Of a DNA stretch of 20,153 bases, positions 7,850 to 15,221 are shown in pieces. The notes below the pieces were generated by a model. That model did not search any database, had not been told where the DNA came from, and worked only from the letters and a program-made list of their open reading frames with translations. Within the stretch, counting starts at the first letter, position 1, and each line of letters starts with the position of its first letter. The position numbers and the translations under genes are program-made. Source of the DNA: JBLHKE01 sp047619485 (GTDB lineage: Bacteria > Verrucomicrobiota > Verrucomicrobiia > Verrucomicrobiales > DEV007); assembly GCA_047619485.1 (NCBI GenBank), contig JBLHKE010000040.1, positions 1 through 20,153 on the forward strand, written 5' to 3'.

Positions 7850-8884
7850 TCAGGCAAATATCCGCCCGGACTCGGCTAGCGCAACCAGCGCTTTGCGGTA
7901 TGGGCTGGGCATCGCCAGCTCAGCGATCTGGGACTCGTCGAACCACTCTTGCCCCTGCGGCGGCGTTGCCTGACCCGGTCGATCTGCATACACATGTAGC
8001 GTCACGCGGTAGCGGGTGATGCTGTATTTCATCTCGTGCAGCAATTCCGCCACCCCAAGCTTCGACTCGGGTAGTTCTGGTAATTTCCACAGCCCCTCGC
8101 GCCGCTTGCCGGACTCCTGCTCGAGCAGCACGCGGCCGCCCTTGACCACTAGGCGCACGTGCTCGTCGACCAGCGTTGTCTTCACCCGTGGTTTGCGCTT
8201 GGGTAGCTCGCTTGGTGTTTCTGTTAGGCAAAATGCCGCCACCGGGCAATCGCCACATTGTGGGTCAGTCACCGAACACAGTGTCTGCCCGAGCTCCATC
8301 AACCCGGAATTGTATTCGCGTGCGCCCTCCTGAGGGACGAGCTGCTCCGCCCATGCCCACAGCGCCTTCAGGCCTTTGGTCGAATCGATTTCTTCGTGAA
8401 AATCGAACAATCGCGCTAGCACTCGCGCGACGTTGCCATCGACGATCGCCGCCGAGTCGCCGAACGCGAAGCTCGCCACCGCGCCTGCCGTGTAAGGTCC
8501 AACCCCTGGCAGCGCGAGGATCGACTCAAGTTCGCGTGGGAATTCGCTGCTGTGTTTTGCGACGATGGCGATCGCCGCCTTTTGCAGATTGCGAGCGCGG
8601 CGGTAGTAACCGAGCCCCTCCCAGGCCTTCAAGACCTCCTCTTCGGACGCCTGCGCGAGCGCACCCGGCGTCGGGAATTTCTCCAGCCAGTTTTCGAAGT
8701 AGCGCCGCGACAGCACCGTCGCCACCTGTGTCTGCTGCAGCATTAGCTCGGAGACCAACACCGCGTACGGATCGTGCGTGCGGCGCCACGGGTAGTCCTT
8801 GCCGCCCTTGTCGAACCAGTCGACCAGCGCCTGAGCGAAGGCGTCCGGGCGGTCGAGAGGGGAAAATTTCTTCGCGCGCGCCAC
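7850..8884 (-). CDS. mutY: A/G-specific adenine DNA glycosylase MutY
   Basis: 344 residues. MutY removes adenine mispaired with 8-oxoguanine in the GO base-excision repair system. The helix-hairpin-helix region (LPGVGPYTAGAV, 125-136) precedes the catalytic Asp149 in VDGNVARV, and Glu46 in VSELMLQQTQV is the proton-donating glutamate. The [4Fe-4S] ligands fit C-x6-C-x2-C-x5-C at Cys203, 210, 213 and 219. Residues about 238-340 form the NUDIX-like C-terminal domain that recognises 8-oxoguanine. The loop that reads FSH in well-studied MutY appears here as YSI (287-289). The start is GTG at 8884, directly after an in-frame TAA, with AGGA 8 nt upstream; the next Met is at residue 48, inside the catalytic region. 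It precedes the DUF3616 gene by 2 nt. Confidence 0.96.
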   Translation of the reverse strand: MARAKKFSPLDRPDAFAQALVDWFDKGGKDYPWRRTHDPYAVLVSELMLQQTQVATVLSRRYFENWLEKFPTPGALAQASEEEVLKAWEGLGYYRRARNLQKAAIAIVAKHSSEFPRELESILALPGVGPYTAGAVASFAFGDSAAIVDGNVARVLARLFDFHEEIDSTKGLKALWAWAEQLVPQEGAREYNSGLMELGQTLCSVTDPQCGDCPVAAFCLTETPSELPKRKPRVKTTLVDEHVRLVVKGGRVLLEQESGKRREGLWKLPELPESKLGVAELLHEMKYSITRYRVTLHVYADRPGQATPPQGQEWFDESQIAELAMPSPYRKALVALAESGRIFA

Positions 8885-8953
8885 TTAGCGAATCCTAGGA
8901 AGAGTGCGAGATCGGCTACCCGCAGCTGTGTTCTCGACGTCTGTCAGTTCGAT

Positions 8954-9015
8954 TCGAGCACTGGCCATCAGGCGACGGGATCGCGTCTGCGATCGCAGCC
9001 TAAAGGCTACGCTAC
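8954..9015 (+). repeat. Dispersed repeat, copy A
   Basis: This copy lies in the 176-bp gap between the mutY start and the sulfatase stop. It contains the best-preserved core palindrome AGCCTAAAGGCT followed by ACGCTAC. It matches copy B on the opposite strand at 50 of 62 positions and copy C with gaps. Copies A and B/C thus bracket the mutY-DUF3616 pair. The short palindrome could form a small hairpin, but there is no T-run to suggest an intrinsic terminator. Confidence 0.7.
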
Positions 9016-9060
9016 TCATTGGTTTTGAATCGATGCAACCGTCCATGTTCTGGATCTCAC

Positions 9061-10932
9061 TCAGGCTGCCTTCTTCTTTTTCCGCTCCTTCGACTTATCC
9101 TTCTTTTTGTCCTCCTTCGCCACGCCGAAGTACTGTTGCATCCGCTTCACGTATCCGCCGTGATCGAACTTGCAGACCCTTGCCGCTTCCGCGTATGGCG
9201 CGGTGCCGTCTCCGATCCAGTCGATGATGTTGAGCGTCTTCAGGCTCGCGTAGGAACTCTCTTTCAATAGCGAGTTCCAAACGTCCTGCGCTTCCTCTTT
9301 CATCCCGATGCGATACAGCACCCACGCAGCCATGATCCGCACGTGATGGGAATCGTCTTCCAGCGCCTTCTTGATCGCTGGCAAATTTAGGTCGTTGCCC
9401 GCTTGGTTGTTGAAGATACCGACCATCGCCCAGTAGCGAACGCCTGCGTCCGCGCTCTCGAGATCCTTATAGAATGCGGCGGGGTTGTTTTCTTTTAGCG
9501 CCTTCCCTGCTGCGGACTGCAGGGCTTTGAGGTCGTAGAGTTTCGGGTCGCGCACCAGGTCGTAGATCATTTTGCCGGCATCGGCGGCGCGCTTCACCAG
9601 CTCGCTCTCGGGGAGCAGGCCGGAGTCGAAATGATCGAGTTGCCACTGGTCTAGCGCCTTGCTCAAGCGCTCGATGTCCTTGGTGTATTTCGGCTCGTCG
9701 ATGAGGTTGTTGACATTGTCGGGGTCGACCGAGGTGTCGTAGAGTTCCTCCATCGGCTTGGTGCCGAAGAAGCGCCCGGTGACGGCGGTGGTCTTGCCGG
9801 CCTTGTAGTGCGCCTCCCAAGCCTGGGTCGACTTCATCGTCCACAGGTAGTTAAGGTGCTGACCCCACGGCGCGTATGGCATGTAGTTGCGGATGTAGAG
9901 CAACTTGCCGTCGGTGTCGCGCAGTGCCCTAACATTGTCACAGCGTTCGTCCATGCGACCGCGGAAGCTGACGTGATACTGGCGCTCCTCCTTCGTCTTG
10001 CCGAGGAACACTTTGCCCTGCAGGTAGCCCGGCGTCTCTGCGCCGCACAGCTCGAGCCAGGTCTTGGTCATGTCGATGAAGCTCACTAGGTGATCGATCT
10101 TCGCCCCGGGTTGCGCCGGCCGCAGGTGTTTGAATTTCTCTGGGATGCGCACGATCAACGGGCAGTGGGTGCCGCTGTTGTAGAGGAAGCGCTTGCTGCG
10201 CGCGATCACACCGCCGTGATCCGAGTTGTAGACGACGATGGTATTTTCCGCGAGCCCCGCCGCCTCCAAATCCGCTAGTGCCTTGCCGATATCGGCGTCC
10301 ATCTTCTTCACTTGGTCGTGGTAGTGGGCGTAGTTCTTGCGGATCTCCGGGATGTCCGGGTGGTATTTGGCGAGCCTCACCTCGTCGGGGCTGTGCTCGG
10401 TATTCTCGATGTCGCCAAAAGCCTTCGACTCGTGCGATTTGGTGCTGTTGATCACCATGAAGAACGGCTCCTTCTGTTTGAGCGTGCCCCAATCTACCTT
10501 CATCGTGTCCCAGGGATCACTGTCTTGCCGACCGCCGATATTGTAGTCGGTCTTGCGCGCATTGCCGACGTAGTAGCCGGCTTTCTTGAGCAGGTCGGGG
10601 TAGTATTTAATACGATCGTGCGGGATGTCATAGCGGCTGCGCATCTGGTGCGTGCCCATCGAAATGGCGTGCACGCCGGTGATCCAGGTGCTGCGCGATG
10701 GCGCACAGACCGGCGCGTTGGCGTAGCAGTGCATGTACTGGAACCCCTCGGTGGCGAACTTGTCGATGTTCGGCGTCTCGGCGTGGATGTTGCCGTAGCA
10801 GCCGATCCAATTGACGTTGTTGTCCTCGGACGTCAGCCACAGGATGTTCGGCTTGTCCTGCTCGGCGTAGGCAGCGGTGCCGAGGAGGAAAATCAGGAGC
10901 AGTGAACAAATGCAGCGCGGGGATACTTTCAT
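9061..10932 (-). CDS. Secreted type I sulfatase with C-terminal helical (HEAT-like) region
   Basis: 623 residues with a signal peptide (core ICSLLLIFLLGTAAYA, cleavage near residue 23). The alkaline-phosphatase-fold sulfatase domain is clear: PNILWLTSEDNN at 28-39 supplies metal ligands, and VCAPSRSTW at 75-83 is the C-x-P-S-R sulfatase signature in which Cys76 becomes formylglycine. SHE at 166-168 and NSDHGG at 236-241 supply further active-site residues. It resembles the sulfohydrolase (N-sulfoglucosamine-type) branch, though the substrate cannot be read from sequence. Residues about 470-600 form helical repeats including HHVRIMAAWVLYRIG, followed by a Lys-rich tail (KKKDKSKERKKKK). Activity needs a formylglycine-generating enzyme not seen in this window. 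No strong Shine-Dalgarno precedes ATG 10932. Confidence 0.93.
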   Translation of the reverse strand: MKVSPRCICSLLLIFLLGTAAYAEQDKPNILWLTSEDNNVNWIGCYGNIHAETPNIDKFATEGFQYMHCYANAPVCAPSRSTWITGVHAISMGTHQMRSRYDIPHDRIKYYPDLLKKAGYYVGNARKTDYNIGGRQDSDPWDTMKVDWGTLKQKEPFFMVINSTKSHESKAFGDIENTEHSPDEVRLAKYHPDIPEIRKNYAHYHDQVKKMDADIGKALADLEAAGLAENTIVVYNSDHGGVIARSKRFLYNSGTHCPLIVRIPEKFKHLRPAQPGAKIDHLVSFIDMTKTWLELCGAETPGYLQGKVFLGKTKEERQYHVSFRGRMDERCDNVRALRDTDGKLLYIRNYMPYAPWGQHLNYLWTMKSTQAWEAHYKAGKTTAVTGRFFGTKPMEELYDTSVDPDNVNNLIDEPKYTKDIERLSKALDQWQLDHFDSGLLPESELVKRAADAGKMIYDLVRDPKLYDLKALQSAAGKALKENNPAAFYKDLESADAGVRYWAMVGIFNNQAGNDLNLPAIKKALEDDSHHVRIMAAWVLYRIGMKEEAQDVWNSLLKESSYASLKTLNIIDWIGDGTAPYAEAARVCKFDHGGYVKRMQQYFGVAKEDKKKDKSKERKKKKAA

Positions 10933-11041
10933 GATGGGAGATACTGGGACCTATCTCGGTAAAAGCCAAGAGGTGCTTCGTTTACAAAAGTAAGCGTCGA
11001 TTGTAACTGACGCCGTCCGCAAACGCCTGCATCCTAAGATC
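10933..11041. promoter_or_regulatory. Divergent intergenic region between sulfatase and coiled-coil gene
   Basis: This 109-bp gap separates two divergent genes and should hold both promoters. A TACAAT on the minus strand (about 10999-11004) resembles a -10 box for the sulfatase, but no matching -35 box lies 17 nt upstream, so I do not call a specific promoter. TTTACA at 10980 on the plus strand lacks a good -10 partner. Confidence 0.3.
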
Positions 11042-11449
11042 ATGGGATGGATGAGAACGATATTATTAGGCGACATCGGCAACCGACTGGACATTGCTGA
11101 TACCGAAGACAGCATCAGGGCACTGCGTGCCAAACAGCGGCGCGAATCGGTGAAGATCCAGCGCAAGAACATCGAGATCGGTGAGCTGAAGGACGAGGTC
11201 GCCGAGTTGAAACTGGCCACCCAGGCGTTGACGAGATTCCTCATCAGCAAGGGAGACATCGACCGCGAAGCGTTCGAGGCATTCATCGAGGCGGTGGATG
11301 CAGAAGATGGTGTCATCGACGGCAAGATCACCGAGGCGCCGTCAGATTCCGCCCAGAGACGCAGCGCGAGCAAGCCACTGAAACCGAAGATTCCCGACGG
11401 CACTTTCCGGACGCCAGACGCTCTGGGTGGCTACTCGATCGACGAGTAG
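11042..11449 (+). CDS. Small coiled-coil protein of unknown function
   Basis: 135 residues, with no signal peptide or membrane segment. The N-terminus (MGWMRTILLGDIGNRLDI) is compact and slightly amphipathic. Residues about 24-62 show heptad-like spacing rich in Lys, Arg and Glu and are predicted to be coiled coil. A conserved-looking segment (FLISKGDIDREAFEAFIEAV) follows, then a low-complexity Ser/Pro/Lys tail ending YSIDE. The architecture resembles small uncharacterised proteins I associate with PVC bacteria, but I cannot name a family. ATG 11042 or ATG 11051 could be the start; I kept the first. It stands alone between a divergent sulfatase and the CotH-type gene 135 bp downstream. Confidence 0.72.
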   Translation: MGWMRTILLGDIGNRLDIADTEDSIRALRAKQRRESVKIQRKNIEIGELKDEVAELKLATQALTRFLISKGDIDREAFEAFIEAVDAEDGVIDGKITEAPSDSAQRRSASKPLKPKIPDGTFRTPDALGGYSIDE

Positions 11450-11584
11450 CACCAGTGCAACCTGCCCGCCATTGGGGTGGGTCACCGCGATATTTCCATT
11501 TTCCTCCGTCGTCGCATTGCACGACTGTGTGGAAACGCCTCCGCAGCTCTGCGTTCCGGCAATTTGTACACTCCCATCTTCCCC

Positions 11585-14500
11585 ATGAACAACTGGTTAG
11601 CCATCCGAATCTCAACAGCCGCCCTAGCTATCGCCGTTTTCCTGAGCGCAACTCTATTTGCTCAAGGAATCCCGATTATTAACGAGTTCATGGCTGACAA
11701 TGGTGGTGCGCTAAGCCTGGCGGATGGCAGCACCCCTGACTGGATCGAAATCCGCAACCCCGACCGTACCGAGCTCGACCTGGCAGGCTGGCACCTGACG
11801 GATGACGATCAAGATCTCAACAAGTGGACATTTCCTGCAGGTGCCACAATCGCGCCCGGTGCCTACCTGCTCGTCTACGCTTCCGGCGAGGATGCCACTG
11901 GAGCGGGTGGGGAATACCACACCAATTTCAAGCTCGGCGACCAGGGCGAGTATCTAGCACTCGTCCAGCCGAACGGGAATGTGCAGCAGGAGTTGGCTCC
12001 AGCCTACCCGCAACAGTACGCCGACATCTCCTACGGCCTCACCCCTAGCCAACAGAGCAACGGCTATTTCCAAACTCCAACCCCAGGCGAGGCGAACAAC
12101 GACTTCGTCCTGGGCTTCGTCAAAGACACCACCTTTAGTCACAAGCGCGGATTCTACGACGAGGTGTTCCAGCTTGAGGTCACCACCGCCACCCCGGGCG
12201 CGACCATCCGCTACACGACGGATGGCTCGACGCCAGGACTGACCAGCCCGCAGGTCGCAGCACCCGACCCGGAGAGCCCGCCCGTGCTGTCGCTCAGTAT
12301 CGACCAGACTACCATCGTGCGCGCTTACGCCGAGAAGCCGGGCTTCGAGAACACCAACATCGACACCCAGACCTACCTGTTCCTCGACGGCGTCATCGCC
12401 GCGCCGAAAATGTCGACGGCGATCACCGGACACGCAGTCTGGGGACCGCAGATGCGCGACGCCCTGCTCGAAATCCCCAGCATCTCGCTGGTGACTCAGG
12501 AGGACGTGCCGACCATGCCTATCATGAGCCCGCCTGAAATCGGGGTGTCGATCGAGATGATCTTCCCCGACGGTAGCAACGGTTTCCAGCTCGACGCCGC
12601 GATCGAGCGCTTCGGCGGCCAATTCACCCTCTTCCCGAAAAACGCGCTGCGCGTCAGTTTCAAGGCCGCCTATGGGCCCAAGAAGCTCAAGTTCGACCTG
12701 TTCAGCGACACCCCGTATGGCGGCGACACCGCGGTCGATGAATTTGATCAGATCCTGCTGCGTAACGGCAGCCACGACTCGATGTTCTCGTACCACTACA
12801 GCCACTCGCGCGGCACCTACATCCGCAACCGCTACTTCTTCGACCGGCAGATCGAGGCGGGGCACCTGTCGATGCGCGGCAAGTTCGTACACGTCTATCT
12901 GAACGGCGACTACTACGGACAATTCCACCTCATGGAGCGTCCCAACGCTGACTTCATGGCGACCCACCTCGGTGGCGACGAGGATGACTACGACATCATG
13001 AAAGGACGCAGCGGCATCTTCGTCTCGCAGGGGAATGGCGACGCCTGGAACTACCTCAACGCCAACCTCGGAGACTACGACATCGTCCAGGACTACATGG
13101 ACCTCGACAGCTACATCGACTACATGCTGCTGAATTTCTACGGCGGTAACGAGCACGATTGGTATCCACAGCACAACTGGGTTGCCGGCCGCAAACGCGA
13201 GCCCGGCGGCCAGTTCAAGTTCTTCATGTGGGACAACGATTTCCTCAATCGGCGCGGCGGCAACACCTCCACTGGGTCCACCGCCAACACCACCGACAAC
13301 GGCGGACCGGGGAACATGCTCAGCGCCCTAGCGCGACACGACGATTTCAAGATGCGGCTCGCCGACCGGACGCAGAAGCACTTCTTCAATGGTGGCATGT
13401 TGTCAAAGGAGCGGGTGAAAGCAGACTTCACCGAACTGGCCGAACGCATCTCGCGCACCATCATCCCGGAGAGCGCGCGCTGGGCGGCAGAGGCGCAGGC
13501 TTTCGACTCCCGCAATGGTTTCTACACCCCAGATTCCTTCCAGCGCTATGTCGATTGGATTGTCGACATCAACGCTGAGACCCGCTCTGACGTGGTGATT
13601 TCCCAGATGCGCAGCGCCGGGCTCTTCCCGGAGCTCTCAGTCCCGGCCTTCAACCAGCGCGGCGGCGAGGTGCCGACAGGTTTTGGTCTGGTGCTGAGCA
13701 ACGACCGCGGAAGAATCTACTACACCACCGACGGCAGCGACCCGCGCCTGCCCGGTGGCGACATCAACCCGGACGCGATCGAATTCCCCGGCACCATCGC
13801 CGACTTTACCGGGTTTTCTGCCGGTGTGGATTGGAAATTCTACGACGATGGTGATCTCGGCACGGCCTGGCGGGCGATCGACTTCGACGACTCGAGCTGG
13901 GACGAGGGACTAGCTCCGCTCGGGTTTGGCAACATCAACGGCACCACCATCGCCACCCAGGCGAGACCTTCCTCCACACACCTCACGTTCTACTGCCGCA
14001 GAAACTTTGAAATTTCCGGCTTATCTGCGATCACCAGCGCCTCGCTGCAGGTTCAGTCAGACGGCGGTGCGGTGGTCTACATCAACGGCATCGAGGCCGC
14101 CCGCGACAACATGCCCGACGGCCCGATTAGTTTCTTGACCGGCTCGACTGGCGACGGCAACGAGGGCGATTTCGACAGCCTCAGCTTCGACCATACCCTG
14201 CTGGTCGAAGGCACCAACACCATTGCGGTCGAGGTACACAACAGTAGTCCAGGCAGCGGAGACATGGTGATCGATCTCGGTTTCGGCGGCACCCGGCTCA
14301 ATGAGACCACACCGATTGCGATCAACACGACCACGACCGTGCGCGCCCGTAATTTCGACGGCGGCGAGTGGAGCCCACTAAACGAGGCCACCTTCCTCAC
14401 CGGTATCCCCGCCGCCTCGAGTAACCTGGTCATCTCCGAGATCCACTACAACCCGAGCGACGCCCAGGGCGAGCTAGCCGAGTACGTCGAGCTGATGAAC

Positions 14501-15193
14501 ATCTCCGATCAGATCGTCGACCTATCAGGGGTTGCGTTCAGCGCGGGCATTGCCTTCGCTTTCGAAAGCAGCGCCACCATCGCACCGCGCCAGCGCGCTA
14601 TCCTAGTCGCCGATCCGATCGCCTTCGAAGCTGCCTATGGCGCCAGCGCAACGATCCTCGGCACTTACACTTCACGACTCGCCAACGGTGGGGAGCGCCT
14701 GACGCTGAACACCGCCGACGCCTCTTCCATCCAGAGCGTCCGCTACAACGATCGTTCACCATGGCCGAGCGAAGCCGACGGCACCGGCTACAGCCTCGTC
14801 CTCATTTCGCCAGAATCCGCCCCAGATCACGAGTTGCCACAAAACTGGCGCGCAAGTGTCGACGCCGGTGGCAATCCGGGCACCAGTGATGCCATTCCCT
14901 TCGCCGGAAACCCCGACACCGACTTGCTCGAGTACGCACTCGGTGACTCGAAAGCAGTGCGCGTAAACGTCGTCAACGGACAACCAGTGTTCGAGGTCCC
15001 GCGCGTCCTCGGTGCCGATGATGCCACCATCACCGTCGAGCTCTCCAGTGACCTGAGCAGCTGGAGTGCTGCGAGCGCTGTTCTCCTCGACCAGTCAGAG
15101 CGCAGCGGCAACACCAGCATCATGCGTTGGGCGCTTGCCACCGAAGCAGACGTCCGCCAGTACGCCAGGGTGATCGTCTCCATCAGCGAATAA
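11585..15193 (+). CDS. Secreted lamin-tail / CotH / chitobiase-C-like multidomain protein
   Basis: 1202 residues from ATG 11585. The frame is open back to 11477, but only this start gives a signal peptide (MNNWLAIRISTAALAIAVFL..., cleavage after AQ near residue 26). About 26-125 is a lamin-tail domain (INEFMADNGG, then DWIEIRNP and AGWHLTDD). About 185-265 resembles the chitobiase/hexosaminidase C-terminal Ig-like domain (ATIRYTTDGSTP), repeated near 710-740 (IYYTTDGSDPRLPGG). About 390-560 is a CotH kinase-like domain with HVYLNGDYYGQFHLMERP, NEHDWYPQHN and FFMWDND. About 745-905 is a galactose-binding-like sandwich (GTAWRAIDFDDSSW). About 945-1060 is a second lamin-tail domain (NLVISEIHYNPSDA). 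The C-terminal 90 residues are a beta-rich module seen in Verrucomicrobiota exoproteins. It is likely cell-surface or secreted; kinase activity is not demonstrated. A DUF6288 gene follows after 28 bp. Confidence 0.9.
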   Translation: MNNWLAIRISTAALAIAVFLSATLFAQGIPIINEFMADNGGALSLADGSTPDWIEIRNPDRTELDLAGWHLTDDDQDLNKWTFPAGATIAPGAYLLVYASGEDATGAGGEYHTNFKLGDQGEYLALVQPNGNVQQELAPAYPQQYADISYGLTPSQQSNGYFQTPTPGEANNDFVLGFVKDTTFSHKRGFYDEVFQLEVTTATPGATIRYTTDGSTPGLTSPQVAAPDPESPPVLSLSIDQTTIVRAYAEKPGFENTNIDTQTYLFLDGVIAAPKMSTAITGHAVWGPQMRDALLEIPSISLVTQEDVPTMPIMSPPEIGVSIEMIFPDGSNGFQLDAAIERFGGQFTLFPKNALRVSFKAAYGPKKLKFDLFSDTPYGGDTAVDEFDQILLRNGSHDSMFSYHYSHSRGTYIRNRYFFDRQIEAGHLSMRGKFVHVYLNGDYYGQFHLMERPNADFMATHLGGDEDDYDIMKGRSGIFVSQGNGDAWNYLNANLGDYDIVQDYMDLDSYIDYMLLNFYGGNEHDWYPQHNWVAGRKREPGGQFKFFMWDNDFLNRRGGNTSTGSTANTTDNGGPGNMLSALARHDDFKMRLADRTQKHFFNGGMLSKERVKADFTELAERISRTIIPESARWAAEAQAFDSRNGFYTPDSFQRYVDWIVDINAETRSDVVISQMRSAGLFPELSVPAFNQRGGEVPTGFGLVLSNDRGRIYYTTDGSDPRLPGGDINPDAIEFPGTIADFTGFSAGVDWKFYDDGDLGTAWRAIDFDDSSWDEGLAPLGFGNINGTTIATQARPSSTHLTFYCRRNFEISGLSAITSASLQVQSDGGAVVYINGIEAARDNMPDGPISFLTGSTGDGNEGDFDSLSFDHTLLVEGTNTIAVEVHNSSPGSGDMVIDLGFGGTRLNETTPIAINTTTTVRARNFDGGEWSPLNEATFLTGIPAASSNLVISEIHYNPSDAQGELAEYVELMNISDQIVDLSGVAFSAGIAFAFESSATIAPRQRAILVADPIAFEAAYGASATILGTYTSRLANGGERLTLNTADASSIQSVRYNDRSPWPSEADGTGYSLVLISPESAPDHELPQNWRASVDAGGNPGTSDAIPFAGNPDTDLLEYALGDSKAVRVNVVNGQPVFEVPRVLGADDATITVELSSDLSSWSAASAVLLDQSERSGNTSIMRWALATEADVRQYARVIVSISE

Positions 15194-15221
15194 GTTTCTT
15201 CCATTTTCTAACCACCTCTAA

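Noticed and set aside
7850..8884. MutY as part of a defence or mobile island
   Set aside because: It has all normal catalytic and Fe-S residues and nothing points beyond housekeeping repair; the flanking repeats alone are not enough.
11477..11584. Longer N-terminus of the lamin-tail/CotH ORF
   Set aside because: The extra 36 residues are Arg-rich and would mask the signal peptide that begins at ATG 11585.
11954..13174. 406-codon minus-strand ORF inside the CotH gene
   Set aside because: Val/Asp/Glu-rich antisense text typical of GC-rich shadows, with no recognisable domain.
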